Of a stretch of 64,000 nucleotides of DNA, positions 42,702 through 51,185 are shown piece after piece (positions within the stretch are counted from its first letter, which is position 1; every line of letters starts with the position of its first letter). The notes beneath the pieces were generated by a model that saw nothing but the letters and a program-made list of their open reading frames with translations, did no database searches and had not been told where the DNA came from. Origin of the DNA: Caldanaerobius polysaccharolyticus DSM 13641 (GTDB lineage Bacteria > Bacillota > Thermoanaerobacteria > Thermoanaerobacterales > Caldanaerobiaceae); NCBI RefSeq assembly GCF_000427425.1, contig NZ_KE386495.1, forward strand, positions 1,105,072 to 1,169,071. Reading direction: 5' to 3'. Made by a program: the position numbers and the translations under genes.

Positions 42702-42729
42702 TCTTTATGAAAGGAGGACTTTATTTTGT
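42682..42729 (+). promoter_or_regulatory. Perfect 14-bp hairpin hiding the ytfI start (read-through silencing hairpin)
   Basis: ACAAAATAAAGTCC (42682-42695) is the exact complement of GGACTTTATTTTGT (42716-42729). The 3' arm contains the end of the ribosome site and the whole TTG start (42726-42728); an inner stem CTTTC/GAAAG (42699-42703 and 42709-42713) pairs the rest of the AAAGGAGG. The 5' arm lies in the promoter spacer, so RNA from the forespore promoter lacks it. A weak terminator role of the same stem is an alternative. Confidence 0.62.
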
Positions 42730-43409
42730 ATGTTCTCGTGGTTTTATTGGTACTCATTGCCATCATTTTTGCACCTTTAAGGTTTAACCTGACGCTGATG
42801 AGATTAGGAGACGATGATTTAGTAAAGATCTCCATAGACGTGTATTACATAAAGGTGCTAAGGGTTGAAATAGACTATGTGGATCTATTGGCCCAAAAAG
42901 ATCATAAGGGCTTAAGGTATAATATCATTTTAAGATACGTGTTCCCTATTTTACTCAACAAAAGCGATAAAAAGCAATTTAGCTATGATAAAATAAGGAA
43001 GATAATAAAAGACATAGTTGCTTTTAGATTTAAATACCGCAGAGGTATAGATTACATATTAGAGAATGTAACGGTGAAAAAATTTGAGCTATCAGCCTCT
43101 GTAGGGCTTCGCGATGCCGCTATGACTGCTATTGTCACAGGAGCCCTGTATGCCCTTATAAATTCTTTTCTGGCTTGTGCTTCCTCGTACATCAAGTTTA
43201 CAGATATGCCTTTGATTTCTATTAAACCGGACTTTGGGCGTTTAAACTTTGAATTGTCCATCACGAGTATAATTGCGACGAGATTAGCTCAAATTATTAT
43301 CGGAAGCTTTTTGATATTATTAGGAGGTATGAGCTATGAGCGAACATCCAATGGATGGTTTGATGAAGACGACCATGGAAAGCTTAAAGGATATAGTAGA
43401 TGTCAATAA
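42726..43409 (+). CDS. ytfI: DUF2953 family protein (YtfI-like)
   Basis: A 227-aa protein with an N-terminal transmembrane helix (VLVVLLVLIAIIFAPL) and a DUF2953 domain containing a second hydrophobic segment near 135-155 and one near 190-205. It is linked to ytfJ in sporulating Firmicutes and probably acts in spores; its activity is unknown. TTG 42726 follows AAAGGAGG by 8 nt. It overlaps ytfJ by 74 nt. Confidence 0.83.
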   Translation: MYVLVVLLVLIAIIFAPLRFNLTLMRLGDDDLVKISIDVYYIKVLRVEIDYVDLLAQKDHKGLRYNIILRYVFPILLNKSDKKQFSYDKIRKIIKDIVAFRFKYRRGIDYILENVTVKKFELSASVGLRDAAMTAIVTGALYALINSFLACASSYIKFTDMPLISIKPDFGRLNFELSITSIIATRLAQIIIGSFLILLGGMSYERTSNGWFDEDDHGKLKGYSRCQ

Positions 43410-43782
43410 AATAGTGGGAGATCCCGTGGAAACCCCTGATGGATCAGTAATAATACCTGTGTCAAAATTAAGCTTTGGCTACGCTGCAGGGGGCGGTGAG
43501 TATGAGATCAAGAAAAAGAAAGAACCTAAAGATAGCCCAGAGCAAGAGGGATCTGATAAAGGCAGTGCTTCCAAGCCTTTTGCTGGGGGTAGTGGTGCAG
43601 GGGTCACCATTAGACCTGTGGCATTCCTGGTGGTAGGTCAAGGTCAGATAAAATTATTGCCCGTTGATACCAATGTAACGTTAGATAAAGTTATCGACTT
43701 GATACCTGAATTAATGGATGATGTACAGAGCTTTTTGAAATCTAAAAACAATACTGCGGCTTCCCCTGGTGTTTCTCAATAG
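43336..43782 (+). CDS. ytfJ: GerW family sporulation protein (YtfJ-like)
   Basis: A 148-aa protein of the GerW/YtfJ family: N-terminal LMKTTMESLKDIVDVNKIVGDPVETPDG, VIIPVSKLSFGYAAGGGEY, a variable Gly/Ser/Lys linker, and ITVRPVAFLVV-like core. In B. subtilis YtfJ is a forespore protein needed for normal germination. ATG 43336 has TAGGAGG and lies in the end of ytfI. Confidence 0.92.
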   Translation: MSEHPMDGLMKTTMESLKDIVDVNKIVGDPVETPDGSVIIPVSKLSFGYAAGGGEYEIKKKKEPKDSPEQEGSDKGSASKPFAGGSGAGVTIRPVAFLVVGQGQIKLLPVDTNVTLDKVIDLIPELMDDVQSFLKSKNNTAASPGVSQ

Positions 43783-43791
43783 GGTGATTTG

Positions 43792-44915
43792 ATGAAAAGG
43801 CTAGGATTTATTTTTGCTCTAATTGCCTTATTTCAGGTGTTTTTTAATTGTGGCCCAGTACAAGCAGTTCAGACTCCCCCTGAGATAAGCGCAAAAGCGG
43901 CGGTGGTAATGGAGGCCAGTACAAGGAGGATACTATATGCAAAAAACGAGGATTTAAGACTCCCTATGGCTAGCACCACCAAGATAATGACTGCTATACT
44001 GGCTGTTGAAAAAGGTAGGTTGGACGATACCGTCAGTGTATCTCATAAGGCTGTATACGTGGAAGGCTCTAAAATTTATTTAAAGCCAGGGGAAAAATAA
44101 AACTGGAAGACCTGATATATGGGGTGATGCTGGAATCGGGAAATGATGCGGCCATTGCTGTGGCAGAGCATATAGGAGGAAGTTTGGATAATTTTGTGCA
44201 CATGATGAATGCCAAGGCCTTGAGCATAGGGGCATATGATACCCATTTCAACAATCCCCACGGCCTGGATTCGGGCATCGAAGATCATTTTACCACTGCT
44301 AAAGATCTAGCGTTGATAACGGCGTATGCATTAAGAAACCCGATTTTTTCTAAGATCGTATCAACTAAAACTAAGACGATATCATCTAGTGGCGTTGAAA
44401 AAAGATATTTTTCCAACCATAATAAGATGTTATGGATATATCCAGGCGCTGATGGGGTAAAGACAGGCTATACCAGGAAAGCAGGCAGGTGCCTTGTTAC
44501 ATCTGCTACTAGGGACGGCATGCAATTGATCGTAGTCACTCTCAACGACCCCAACGATTGGAAAGATACAGAAAACCTTTTAAACTACGGATTTGAAAAT
44601 TTTAAATACAGAAAGATTGTATCTAAAGGCGATGTGTTAAAGGTCTTACCTGTATACAATGGCAGACAACAGCGCATATCATTAACAGCTTCATCGGATG
44701 TTTATTTGCCTGTTGGAGACAATGAGTTCTCTACTCTCAAAATTAAGTTTATGGTACCTGCTTATTTTTACGCGCCTATATATAAGGGGACGAAATTAGG
44801 ATATGCAGCTATATATGTAGGGGAAAAGAGGATAGCATTGGTAGATCTTTTGGCTTCTGAGTCCATAGATGAGGATAAATCGAATCTTATAGGTATTTTA
44901 AAGAGCATAATCTAG
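43792..44915 (+). pseudogene. dacB: D-alanyl-D-alanine carboxypeptidase (DacB type), interrupted by a one-base deletion
   Basis: The first part (43792-44100) has a signal peptide and the SxxK motif in ASTTKIMTA, and ends in YLKPGEK. The second part (from 44101, other frame) continues as LEDLIYGVMLESGNDAAIAVAE (SGN motif) and DGVKTGYTRKAG (KTG motif) to a PBP5-like C-terminal domain. Inserting one A in the A5 run at 44093-44097 restores GEKIKLEDLIYG and a full product of about 374 aa. Either a homopolymer sequencing error or a real mutation. It follows ytfJ, as the spore-cortex carboxypeptidase gene often does in Clostridia. Confidence 0.9.
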
Positions 44916-44935
44916 TCCTTATCAGGGCTTTTTTT
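44914..44935 (+). terminator. Terminator after dacB
   Basis: AGTCCT (44914-44919) and AGGGCT (44924-44929) form a 6-bp stem (one G-U) with a 4-nt loop and a T7 tract. Confidence 0.72.
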
Positions 44936-44938
44936 GTA

Positions 44939-44965
44939 ACAAAAAGTCAACGCATTCATAACATA
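44939..44965 (+). promoter_or_regulatory. Candidate sigma-K promoter for the redox pair
   Basis: AC (44939-44940), 16-nt spacer and CATAACATA (44957-44965) match the sigma-K pattern AC-N16/17-CATAnnnTA. Transcription would begin near 44972. The -35 is too short to be decisive. Confidence 0.38.
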
Positions 44966-45000
44966 GTAATTAGAGGTGCTCATGGAGGTGAATGCGTTGA
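44947..45000 (+). promoter_or_regulatory. Perfect 12-bp hairpin hiding the start of the redox gene (read-through silencing hairpin)
   Basis: TCAACGCATTCA (44947-44958) is the exact complement of TGAATGCGTTGA (44989-45000), which includes the TTG start at 44997-44999; the ribosome site GGAGG (44984-44988) lies beside it in the loop. The 5' arm is inside the candidate promoter spacer, as at spoIVB and ytfI. Confidence 0.55.
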
Positions 45001-45959
45001 AACGCCTTGAATGTGTGGATGCAGGCACTGAACATTGTCCTTGCTATTTAGCAGAAATAGGCGAATGCCTTACGTGTTCTCACTTACAAGGAAAAGACTT
45101 TTGCGATTGTAACTGGAGAGGAGTGTGTATATACCAAGAATACGCTTGGAATAGATATAAAATCAGGGACAGGAGAATTACATACGTGTCTGATGTAATT
45201 TCTGTTGTCCCGGTTTGTGACATCGCTTTTATTATGGAATTAAGCGTAAATAGCACATTGTCGAGGGAACTCTCTCAACCGGGTTCCTACATTTTTGTGA
45301 GGCCTGAAGGCATGCTTGCGTATTTCGACACTCCTATTTCTGTAATGGATTCCGATCCAGGGAAAAACTCAGTTAAAATCGCTGTTCAGATCCTCGGCCC
45401 CAAGACAAAGGTTTTAAACAGAGATTTAAAGAAAGTGGTTATTAGGGGGCCGTACAGGAATGGTCTTTTTGGGTTAAAGTATATAAAGTCCTTGAAAGAT
45501 CAAAAAGCCCTTGTAATTTTAAGGGGTATTGCCCAGGCGCCAGGCGTTCTCTTGATAAAAAAGTTGGCTCAACAGCACAACGATATTACGGTCATTGTAG
45601 ATCCGGGTAAAATCGAGAAAGATATTGTATCTGATATAATAAATCCTTACTGCAGCAGAATATACAACGTGGACCTTTTATCCTTTCCAGGACAACAGCT
45701 CTTGCGAAATTTAATTTCAGATCAAGACTTGCGCCTTGTATACAGCGGTGGGTCTGACGAACAACATCTTAATGTATTGAACTATATCGATGTCTACAAT
45801 CCCAAGGTGATGTTAGCGGTGTCAAATAATCAGACCTTGTGCTGCGGCGAAGGTATATGCGGCAGCTGTGGAGTGGTATTAGAAGGGACCGTTGTTAAGA
45901 CGTGTAAGGTGCAGGTAGATCCAAGAAAGCTGGTGGAGAGGGGTGTTTTAAATGGTTAA
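44997..45959 (+). CDS. Iron-sulfur flavoprotein-like reductase with N-terminal Cys cluster and PyrK-like C-terminus
   Basis: A 320-aa protein in three parts. The first 45 residues carry eight Cys (C6, C14-P-C16, C24-x2-C27, C36-x-C38, C44), a probable metal or Fe-S site. The middle (about 50-240) resembles the ferredoxin-reductase/dihydroorotate-dehydrogenase electron-transfer fold. The C-terminus CCGEGICGSCGVVLEG...KTC is the [2Fe-2S] motif of PyrK-type subunits. TTG 44997 fits the GGAGG site; ATG 44982 is also possible. It probably passes electrons to or from the FAD protein encoded next (8-nt overlap). Substrate unknown. Confidence 0.72.
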   Translation: MKRLECVDAGTEHCPCYLAEIGECLTCSHLQGKDFCDCNWRGVCIYQEYAWNRYKIRDRRITYVSDVISVVPVCDIAFIMELSVNSTLSRELSQPGSYIFVRPEGMLAYFDTPISVMDSDPGKNSVKIAVQILGPKTKVLNRDLKKVVIRGPYRNGLFGLKYIKSLKDQKALVILRGIAQAPGVLLIKKLAQQHNDITVIVDPGKIEKDIVSDIINPYCSRIYNVDLLSFPGQQLLRNLISDQDLRLVYSGGSDEQHLNVLNYIDVYNPKVMLAVSNNQTLCCGEGICGSCGVVLEGTVVKTCKVQVDPRKLVERGVLNG

Positions 45960-47232
45960 AGTTGTGGTAATTGGAGGAGGTTGGGCAGGTTGCGCCGCTG
46001 CTCTGACAGCTAGAAAAGCGGGAGCCGACGTCGTTTTGTTAGAGAAAACCGATATGCTTACCGGACTAGGTTTGGTAGGAGGTATAATGAGGAACAACGG
46101 AAGGTACACAGGGGCCGAAGAGATAAAAGCTCTGGGCGCTGAGGAGTTGATTGATATAACGGATTCGGCGGCGAGGCACGTAAACGTGAATTTTCCCGGC
46201 CACCAGCATGCCAGCCTGTACGATATCACGAAAGTAGAGCCTATGGTCAGAAAAATGTTAATAGAAAAGGGCGTAGATATCCGCCTTATGACCAGAGCTG
46301 TAGATGTGGATATGGAAGGTAGAAGCATAAAGGCCATCGTGTTAGAAGATGAATCCACCGTAGAAGGTGATGTCTTTATTGAGACCACGGGGTCTACGGG
46401 TCCTATGGGCAATTGTTTAAAATACGGTAACGGATGCTCTATGTGCATACTGAGGTGTCCTTCTTTTGGACCGCGGGTAAGTATAAGTTACAGAGCAGGA
46501 GTAGAGGATATATTGGGGATGAGGGGTGATGAGGTATACGGGGCCTTTAGCGGTTCGTGCAAGTTAAATAAAGATTCGCTGAGCGAGGAGATCAGAGAAA
46601 AATTGGATAAAGATGGGGTTGTGGTACTCCCCGTGCCCAGAGAAGACGTCAACATGGGCAAATTGGATCTTAAAGTTTGCCAGCAATACGCTCTGCCGGA
46701 ATACGCGCAAAACGTGGTATTGCTTGATACAGGTCATGCAAAACTCATGACACCTTTTTACCCATTAGAAAAACTCAGAAAAATTCCAGGATTAGAAAGG
46801 GCACGTTATGAGGATCCTTATTCAGGAGGCAAAGGCAATTCAATAAGGTACCTATCCATGGCGCCCAGGAACAATTGTATGAAGGTTATAGGAGTGGACA
46901 ATCTGCTGTGCGCAGGGGAAAAATCCGGGCTTTTTGTTGGCCATACTGAGGCTATGGCCACAGGTAGCTTGGCCGGTCATAACAGCGTCAGGCTAGCAAT
47001 GGGGATGCCTCTGTTGGAATTACCGCGAAATACGGCTATAGGCGATCTAATAGCCTTTGCCAATGAGAGCATAAAGACCCGTGAAGGTTTAAAAATGCGT
47101 TACACCTTTGCTGGATCGGTGTTCTTTGAGAGAATGAAGGAAAGGGGATTATACACTATCGACGTAGAGGAGATCAGAAGGCGTATAAAAAGAGTAGGAT
47201 TGCTTGATATATATAAGGAAAAATTGGTATAA
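45952..47232 (+). CDS. FAD-dependent oxidoreductase (GidA/TrmFO-like fold)
   Basis: A 426-aa flavoprotein with the Rossmann motif VVIGGGWAGCAAALTARKAG at 4-23 and the acidic end of beta-2 (VVLLEK), then a conserved GLGLVGGIMRNNGRY segment and, near the C-terminus, NLLCAGEKSGLFVGHTEAMATG, the typical FAD-site Gly motif of GidA/FAD_oxidored families. Two Cys-rich stretches (CLKYGNGCSMCILRC around 155-165) could hold a metal centre. It overlaps the PyrK-like gene by 8 nt and is clearly its partner. The reaction is not identifiable. Confidence 0.72.
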   Translation: MVKVVVIGGGWAGCAAALTARKAGADVVLLEKTDMLTGLGLVGGIMRNNGRYTGAEEIKALGAEELIDITDSAARHVNVNFPGHQHASLYDITKVEPMVRKMLIEKGVDIRLMTRAVDVDMEGRSIKAIVLEDESTVEGDVFIETTGSTGPMGNCLKYGNGCSMCILRCPSFGPRVSISYRAGVEDILGMRGDEVYGAFSGSCKLNKDSLSEEIREKLDKDGVVVLPVPREDVNMGKLDLKVCQQYALPEYAQNVVLLDTGHAKLMTPFYPLEKLRKIPGLERARYEDPYSGGKGNSIRYLSMAPRNNCMKVIGVDNLLCAGEKSGLFVGHTEAMATGSLAGHNSVRLAMGMPLLELPRNTAIGDLIAFANESIKTREGLKMRYTFAGSVFFERMKERGLYTIDVEEIRRRIKRVGLLDIYKEKLV

Positions 47233-47272
47233 TTAATTCCGAAAAAGGATTATATTGCAGAAGAGGTTGATC

Positions 47273-47986
47273 ATGATAGAAAGATTACAAAAGTACATGG
47301 CAAGATCAGGAGTTGCATCCAGAAGGAAATGCGAAGAGCTTATAAAGTCAGGACATGTAAGCGTAAATGGCCGCGTGGTAACAGATATGGGGGTGAAGGT
47401 AGATCCTGACGTGGACGTAGTCCAGGTCGACGGCAGGGTAATAAAGCCTTCTGGTAAGAAAGTTTATATTATGTTAAACAAACCTGTTGGATATATAACG
47501 TCGGTAAAGGACCAGTTTGGAAGACCTACTGTGATAGACCTGGTAGATTACACACAGGAGAGAATTTATCCTGTAGGGAGGCTGGATTACGACACGTCAG
47601 GTCTGTTGATTTTGACCAATGATGGAGAGCTTGCGTATAAGCTTACCCACCCCAAACACGAAGTCCCCAAAACATATCTAGCGGTCTTGAAGGGCGTACC
47701 TGATGAAGGGGACTTGGAAAAATTTAGGTCTGGACTTAGAATCGAAAACTACGTTACATCTCCTGCGGAGATAAAAGTCCTGGATGTTTTCAAAAATAGC
47801 TGTCAGGTGGAGATAAAAATACATGAAGGTAAGAATAGGCAAGTAAGGAAGATGTGTGAATCTATTGGACATCCTGTTGTTTCCCTTGAGCGGACGGCCA
47901 TAGGAGAAATTTCATTAGGAGATTTGAAACAAGGCCAGTGGAGGTTTTTGTCCAGCGAAGAGATTGAATATCTGTGCAAATTATAG
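47273..47986 (+). CDS. rluB: 23S rRNA pseudouridine synthase (RluB family)
   Basis: A 237-aa protein with an N-terminal S4 domain (ERLQKYMARSGVASRRKCEELI) and a pseudouridine synthase domain with catalytic Asp in GRLDYDTSGLLILTNDG and the KTYLAVLKG and EGKNRQVRKMC motifs. It isomerises a uridine in 23S rRNA (U2605 in E. coli). ATG 47273 follows AGAAGAGG. In Firmicutes it normally follows scpB, here displaced by about 4.6 kb. Confidence 0.94.
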   Translation: MIERLQKYMARSGVASRRKCEELIKSGHVSVNGRVVTDMGVKVDPDVDVVQVDGRVIKPSGKKVYIMLNKPVGYITSVKDQFGRPTVIDLVDYTQERIYPVGRLDYDTSGLLILTNDGELAYKLTHPKHEVPKTYLAVLKGVPDEGDLEKFRSGLRIENYVTSPAEIKVLDVFKNSCQVEIKIHEGKNRQVRKMCESIGHPVVSLERTAIGEISLGDLKQGQWRFLSSEEIEYLCKL

Positions 47987-48003
47987 TAAAGAGCCTTTTT
48001 TTT

Positions 48004-48012
48004 TGCTATAAT
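48004..48012 (+). promoter_or_regulatory. Extended -10 promoter for speE-speB
   Basis: TGCTATAAT (48004-48012) follows a T-run (47996-48004) after rluB; no good -35 is seen at 17 nt. Confidence 0.42.
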
Positions 48013-48070
48013 AGATTAAGTAATGAAATTGAGATAATAAACAAAGGATAGGTACAAGGAGAGAGGTTAT

Positions 48071-48898
48071 ATGGAACTGTGGTTTTCAGAAAGTCAAACG
48101 AAAGATCAAAAGATTTCAGTGAGGGTTCTAGAGACGCTTTATTCGGCAAGATCTGATTATCAAGAAGTAGCTGTTTATAAAACAGCTCAATACGGGACTT
48201 TGCTGGCGCTGGATGATATAATACAGACCACAGAGAAAGACGAATTCGTGTACCATGAAATGATAACCCATGTAGCGCTGAATACCCACGCCAACCCTGA
48301 AAGAGTTTTGGTAATTGGAGGTGGCGATGGGGGTGCCATAAGAGAGGTGCTAAAGCACAAGTCGGTAAAAAAAGCCACCCTAGCAGAAATTGACAGAATG
48401 GTTGTGGAGGTTAGCAAAAGGTTTTTGCCGGCTATAAGCTGCGCGTTGGACGACGAAAGAGCAGATGTGCAGATATGCGACGGCATTAAGTACATTCAGG
48501 AGCACAAAAACGAATTTGACGTAATCATCGTGGACTCTACCGATCCTATTGGTCCGGCTGTGGGTCTGTTTTCAGGTCAGTTTTATAAAATGGTATATGA
48601 TGCGTTAAAAGATGACGGAATTTTTGTGGCGCAAACCGAATCCCCTTTTTACAATACGGCATTGATCAAAAATATACATAATGACTTAAAAAATCTGTTT
48701 CCCATCGTAAGGCTTTACCTGGCTACCGTACCTACATATCCTGGTGGATTGTGGACTTTTACTTTGGGTTCAAAAAAGTACGATCCGCTACAGGTGGAGC
48801 ATTTTGATGAGATGGAGACCAAGTATTATTCCCCAGAAATACACAGGAGCGCCTTTGTGTTACCCAATTTTGTAAAACAATTGGTTGATGAGAGGTAA
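48071..48898 (+). CDS. speE: Spermidine synthase (polyamine aminopropyltransferase)
   Basis: Transfers aminopropyl from decarboxylated SAM to putrescine. The 275-aa product has the SAM-binding motif [16 protein letters not shown], the [15 protein letters not shown] acidic site and [10 protein letters not shown] with the catalytic Asp. ATG 48071 follows GGAGAGAGG. It overlaps or abuts speB; speD, which supplies decarboxylated SAM, lies at 57023. Confidence 0.96.
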   Translation: MELWFSESQTKDQKISVRVLETLYSARSDYQEVAVYKTAQYGTLLALDDIIQTTEKDEFVYHEMITHVALNTHANPERVLVIGGGDGGAIREVLKHKSVKKATLAEIDRMVVEVSKRFLPAISCALDDERADVQICDGIKYIQEHKNEFDVIIVDSTDPIGPAVGLFSGQFYKMVYDALKDDGIFVAQTESPFYNTALIKNIHNDLKNLFPIVRLYLATVPTYPGGLWTFTLGSKKYDPLQVEHFDEMETKYYSPEIHRSAFVLPNFVKQLVDER

Positions 48899-48903
48899 TG
48901 ATA

Positions 48904-49773
48904 ATGAAAAGATTTCCTTTTGATCTCGTATCCAGTGGTAAATTCATAGGCAGTATTGACGATTATGAAGAGTGCGAGATAGCTATAATAGGTGTGCCTT
49001 TTGACTACACTGTAAGCTTTAAGCCTGGCTCAAGGTTTGGCGCTCAGAGAATACGGGAAATGTCTTACGGGCTGGAAGAGTACAGCGTGTATACGGATAA
49101 GTACCTTCACGATAAAAAATACTGCGATTGCGGGGATTTGGTCTTGCCTTTTGGCAATGTGGAAAAGAGTATGGACATAATTAGAGAGGCTGCTAGGGAG
49201 GTATTTGAAGACGGGAAAAAGCCTCTATTTATTGGAGGCGAACATCTTATGAGCGTTCCAGTGATAGAAGAAGCTTATAAGAAATACGGAGATGAGATGC
49301 TGGTATTACATTTTGATGCCCATGCGGATTTAAGAGAAGAGTTTTTTGGTGAAAAGTATTCCCATGCCAACGTCTTAAGGTTAGTTGAAAAATATGTGAG
49401 TCCTTCAAATATATACCATTTTGGAATTCGGTCTGGAATAAGAGAAGAGTTTGAATACGCCAGGGAATGCTCTCACATGTTTTTATTTGACGTGTACCAG
49501 CCTTTAAAGAGCGTATTAGGCGACTTGAAAAAAAGGCCGATCTATATTACCTTAGATATAGATGTGGTAGATCCTGCCTTTGCTCCAGGAACAGGTACCC
49601 CCGAACCTGGTGGTGTAGATTCTCGAGAGATGTTCAAGGCCATACATTTGCTTAAAGAATGTGACGTAATCGGTTTTGACTTGGTAGAAGTTTCTCCTAT
49701 TAACGATTGTTCTGATATTACGTCCATCCTGGCTGCAAAGATCATACGGGAGGCCATCTTATCGTTTATGTAG
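48904..49773 (+). CDS. speB: Agmatinase
   Basis: Hydrolyses agmatine to putrescine and urea with a binuclear Mn centre. The 289-aa product shows the ureohydrolase ligands in GGEHLMS, HFDAHADLR and TLDIDVVDPAFAPGTGTPEPGG. ATG 48904 fits GAGAGG (8 nt); ATG 48898 overlaps the speE stop. speE-speB is a standard spermidine operon; an arginine decarboxylase gene is not in the window. Confidence 0.93.
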   Translation: MKRFPFDLVSSGKFIGSIDDYEECEIAIIGVPFDYTVSFKPGSRFGAQRIREMSYGLEEYSVYTDKYLHDKKYCDCGDLVLPFGNVEKSMDIIREAAREVFEDGKKPLFIGGEHLMSVPVIEEAYKKYGDEMLVLHFDAHADLREEFFGEKYSHANVLRLVEKYVSPSNIYHFGIRSGIREEFEYARECSHMFLFDVYQPLKSVLGDLKKRPIYITLDIDVVDPAFAPGTGTPEPGGVDSREMFKAIHLLKECDVIGFDLVEVSPINDCSDITSILAAKIIREAILSFM

Positions 49774-49785
49774 GGAGGGATTTTA

Positions 49786-51177
49786 ATGGCCAGAGTTATG
49801 ATAACAGAGACGGTGTTGAGGGATGCGCACCAATCGCTTCTGGCTACGAGGATGACAACGGATGAAATGCTTCCAGTTGCAGAGATGTTGGACAAGGTCG
49901 GTTACTTTTCGCTGGAGATGTGGGGAGGAGCCACCTTTGATGCGTGTATGAGGTTTTTAAATGAGGATCCGTGGGAGAGGTTGAGAAAGCTTAGGGATAG
50001 AATAAAAAATACTAAATTGCAGATGCTGCTAAGGGGGCAAAACCTTTTAGGTTACAGGCATTACCCAGATGACGTGGTAGAAGCTTTTGTGGCAAAGGCC
50101 ATTGACAACGGCATTGATATAATAAGGATATTTGACGCTTTAAACGACTTGAGAAATTTAGAAGTTGCTGTAAAAGCCACTAAGAAAAACAATGGACATG
50201 CTCAAGGCACTGTGGTTTACACGTTAAGCCCCGTTCATAACATAGATACGTATGTAGACATGGCTAAAAAACTGGAAGACATGGGGTGCGACTCTATATG
50301 TATAAAAGATATGGCAGGGCTTCTCACTCCTTACACCGCCTATGAACTGGTAAAGAGGATGAAAGAGGTTGTAAACTTACCCATTCAACTTCACAGCCAT
50401 TATACCACTGGTGTGGCAGACATGACGTATTTAAAGGCAATTGAAGCAGGTGTTGACGTGGTTGATACAGCTATCTCTCCTCTCGCTTTGGGAACTTCTC
50501 AGCCGGCTACCGAGCCCCTGGTAGCTACACTTCAGGGTACGCCTTACGATACGGGGTTAGATTTAGATCTATTAAATAAAATAGCTGAGTATTTTAAAAA
50601 GGTGAGGGAAGATCACATTAAAAGAGGCGCTATAATGACCACAGAGGTGGATACCAGGGCGTTTAAATACCAGATACCTGGGGGTATGATTTCCAATCTC
50701 GTTTCACAGCTCAAACAGCAGAATGCTTTAGATAAGTACGAAGAAGTTTTAAAAGAAGTGCCAAGGGTTAGAGAAGATTTAGGGTATCCGCCGTTGGTTA
50801 CCCCTACTAGCCAAATGGTAGGAACTCAGGCTACGATAAATATCCTTACCGGTGAGAGGTACAAGGTGGTGCCTAAAGAGATAAAGGATTACGTCAGAGG
50901 ACTGTACGGGAGACCACCTGTGCCTGTATCTGACGAGATAAAGAAAAAGATAATAGGAGACGAAGAGGTAATAACGGTAAGGCCTGCTGATTTACTAAAA
51001 CCGCAGATGGAAGAGTTTAAAAAGGAAGTGGCTGCTTATCTGGAACAGGAAGAAGATGTGCTTTCTTATGCCATGTTTCCGCAGGTAGCGTTGAATTTCT
51101 TTAAGCAAAGGCAGGCGAAAAAATACGGGATTGACCATGAGCTGGTGGATTTTCAAGAAAAGGTATATCCTGCGTGA
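49786..51177 (+). CDS. Biotin-dependent carboxyltransferase subunit (oxaloacetate decarboxylase alpha / pyruvate carboxylase B type)
   Basis: A 463-aa DRE-TIM barrel carboxyltransferase: ETVLRDAHQSLLATRM at 8-23, the catalytic carbamylated-Lys region CIKDMAGLLTPY and the HxH metal ligands in QLHSHYTTG, then the C-terminal helical domain. It ends without the AMKM biotinyl domain, so biotin must be on another protein. It could form pyruvate carboxylase B, oxaloacetate decarboxylase alpha or a transcarboxylase 5S subunit; partners are not in the window. A terminator follows. Confidence 0.87.
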   Translation: MARVMITETVLRDAHQSLLATRMTTDEMLPVAEMLDKVGYFSLEMWGGATFDACMRFLNEDPWERLRKLRDRIKNTKLQMLLRGQNLLGYRHYPDDVVEAFVAKAIDNGIDIIRIFDALNDLRNLEVAVKATKKNNGHAQGTVVYTLSPVHNIDTYVDMAKKLEDMGCDSICIKDMAGLLTPYTAYELVKRMKEVVNLPIQLHSHYTTGVADMTYLKAIEAGVDVVDTAISPLALGTSQPATEPLVATLQGTPYDTGLDLDLLNKIAEYFKKVREDHIKRGAIMTTEVDTRAFKYQIPGGMISNLVSQLKQQNALDKYEEVLKEVPRVREDLGYPPLVTPTSQMVGTQATINILTGERYKVVPKEIKDYVRGLYGRPPVPVSDEIKKKIIGDEEVITVRPADLLKPQMEEFKKEVAAYLEQEEDVLSYAMFPQVALNFFKQRQAKKYGIDHELVDFQEKVYPA

Positions 51178-51185
51178 GGGTGGTG

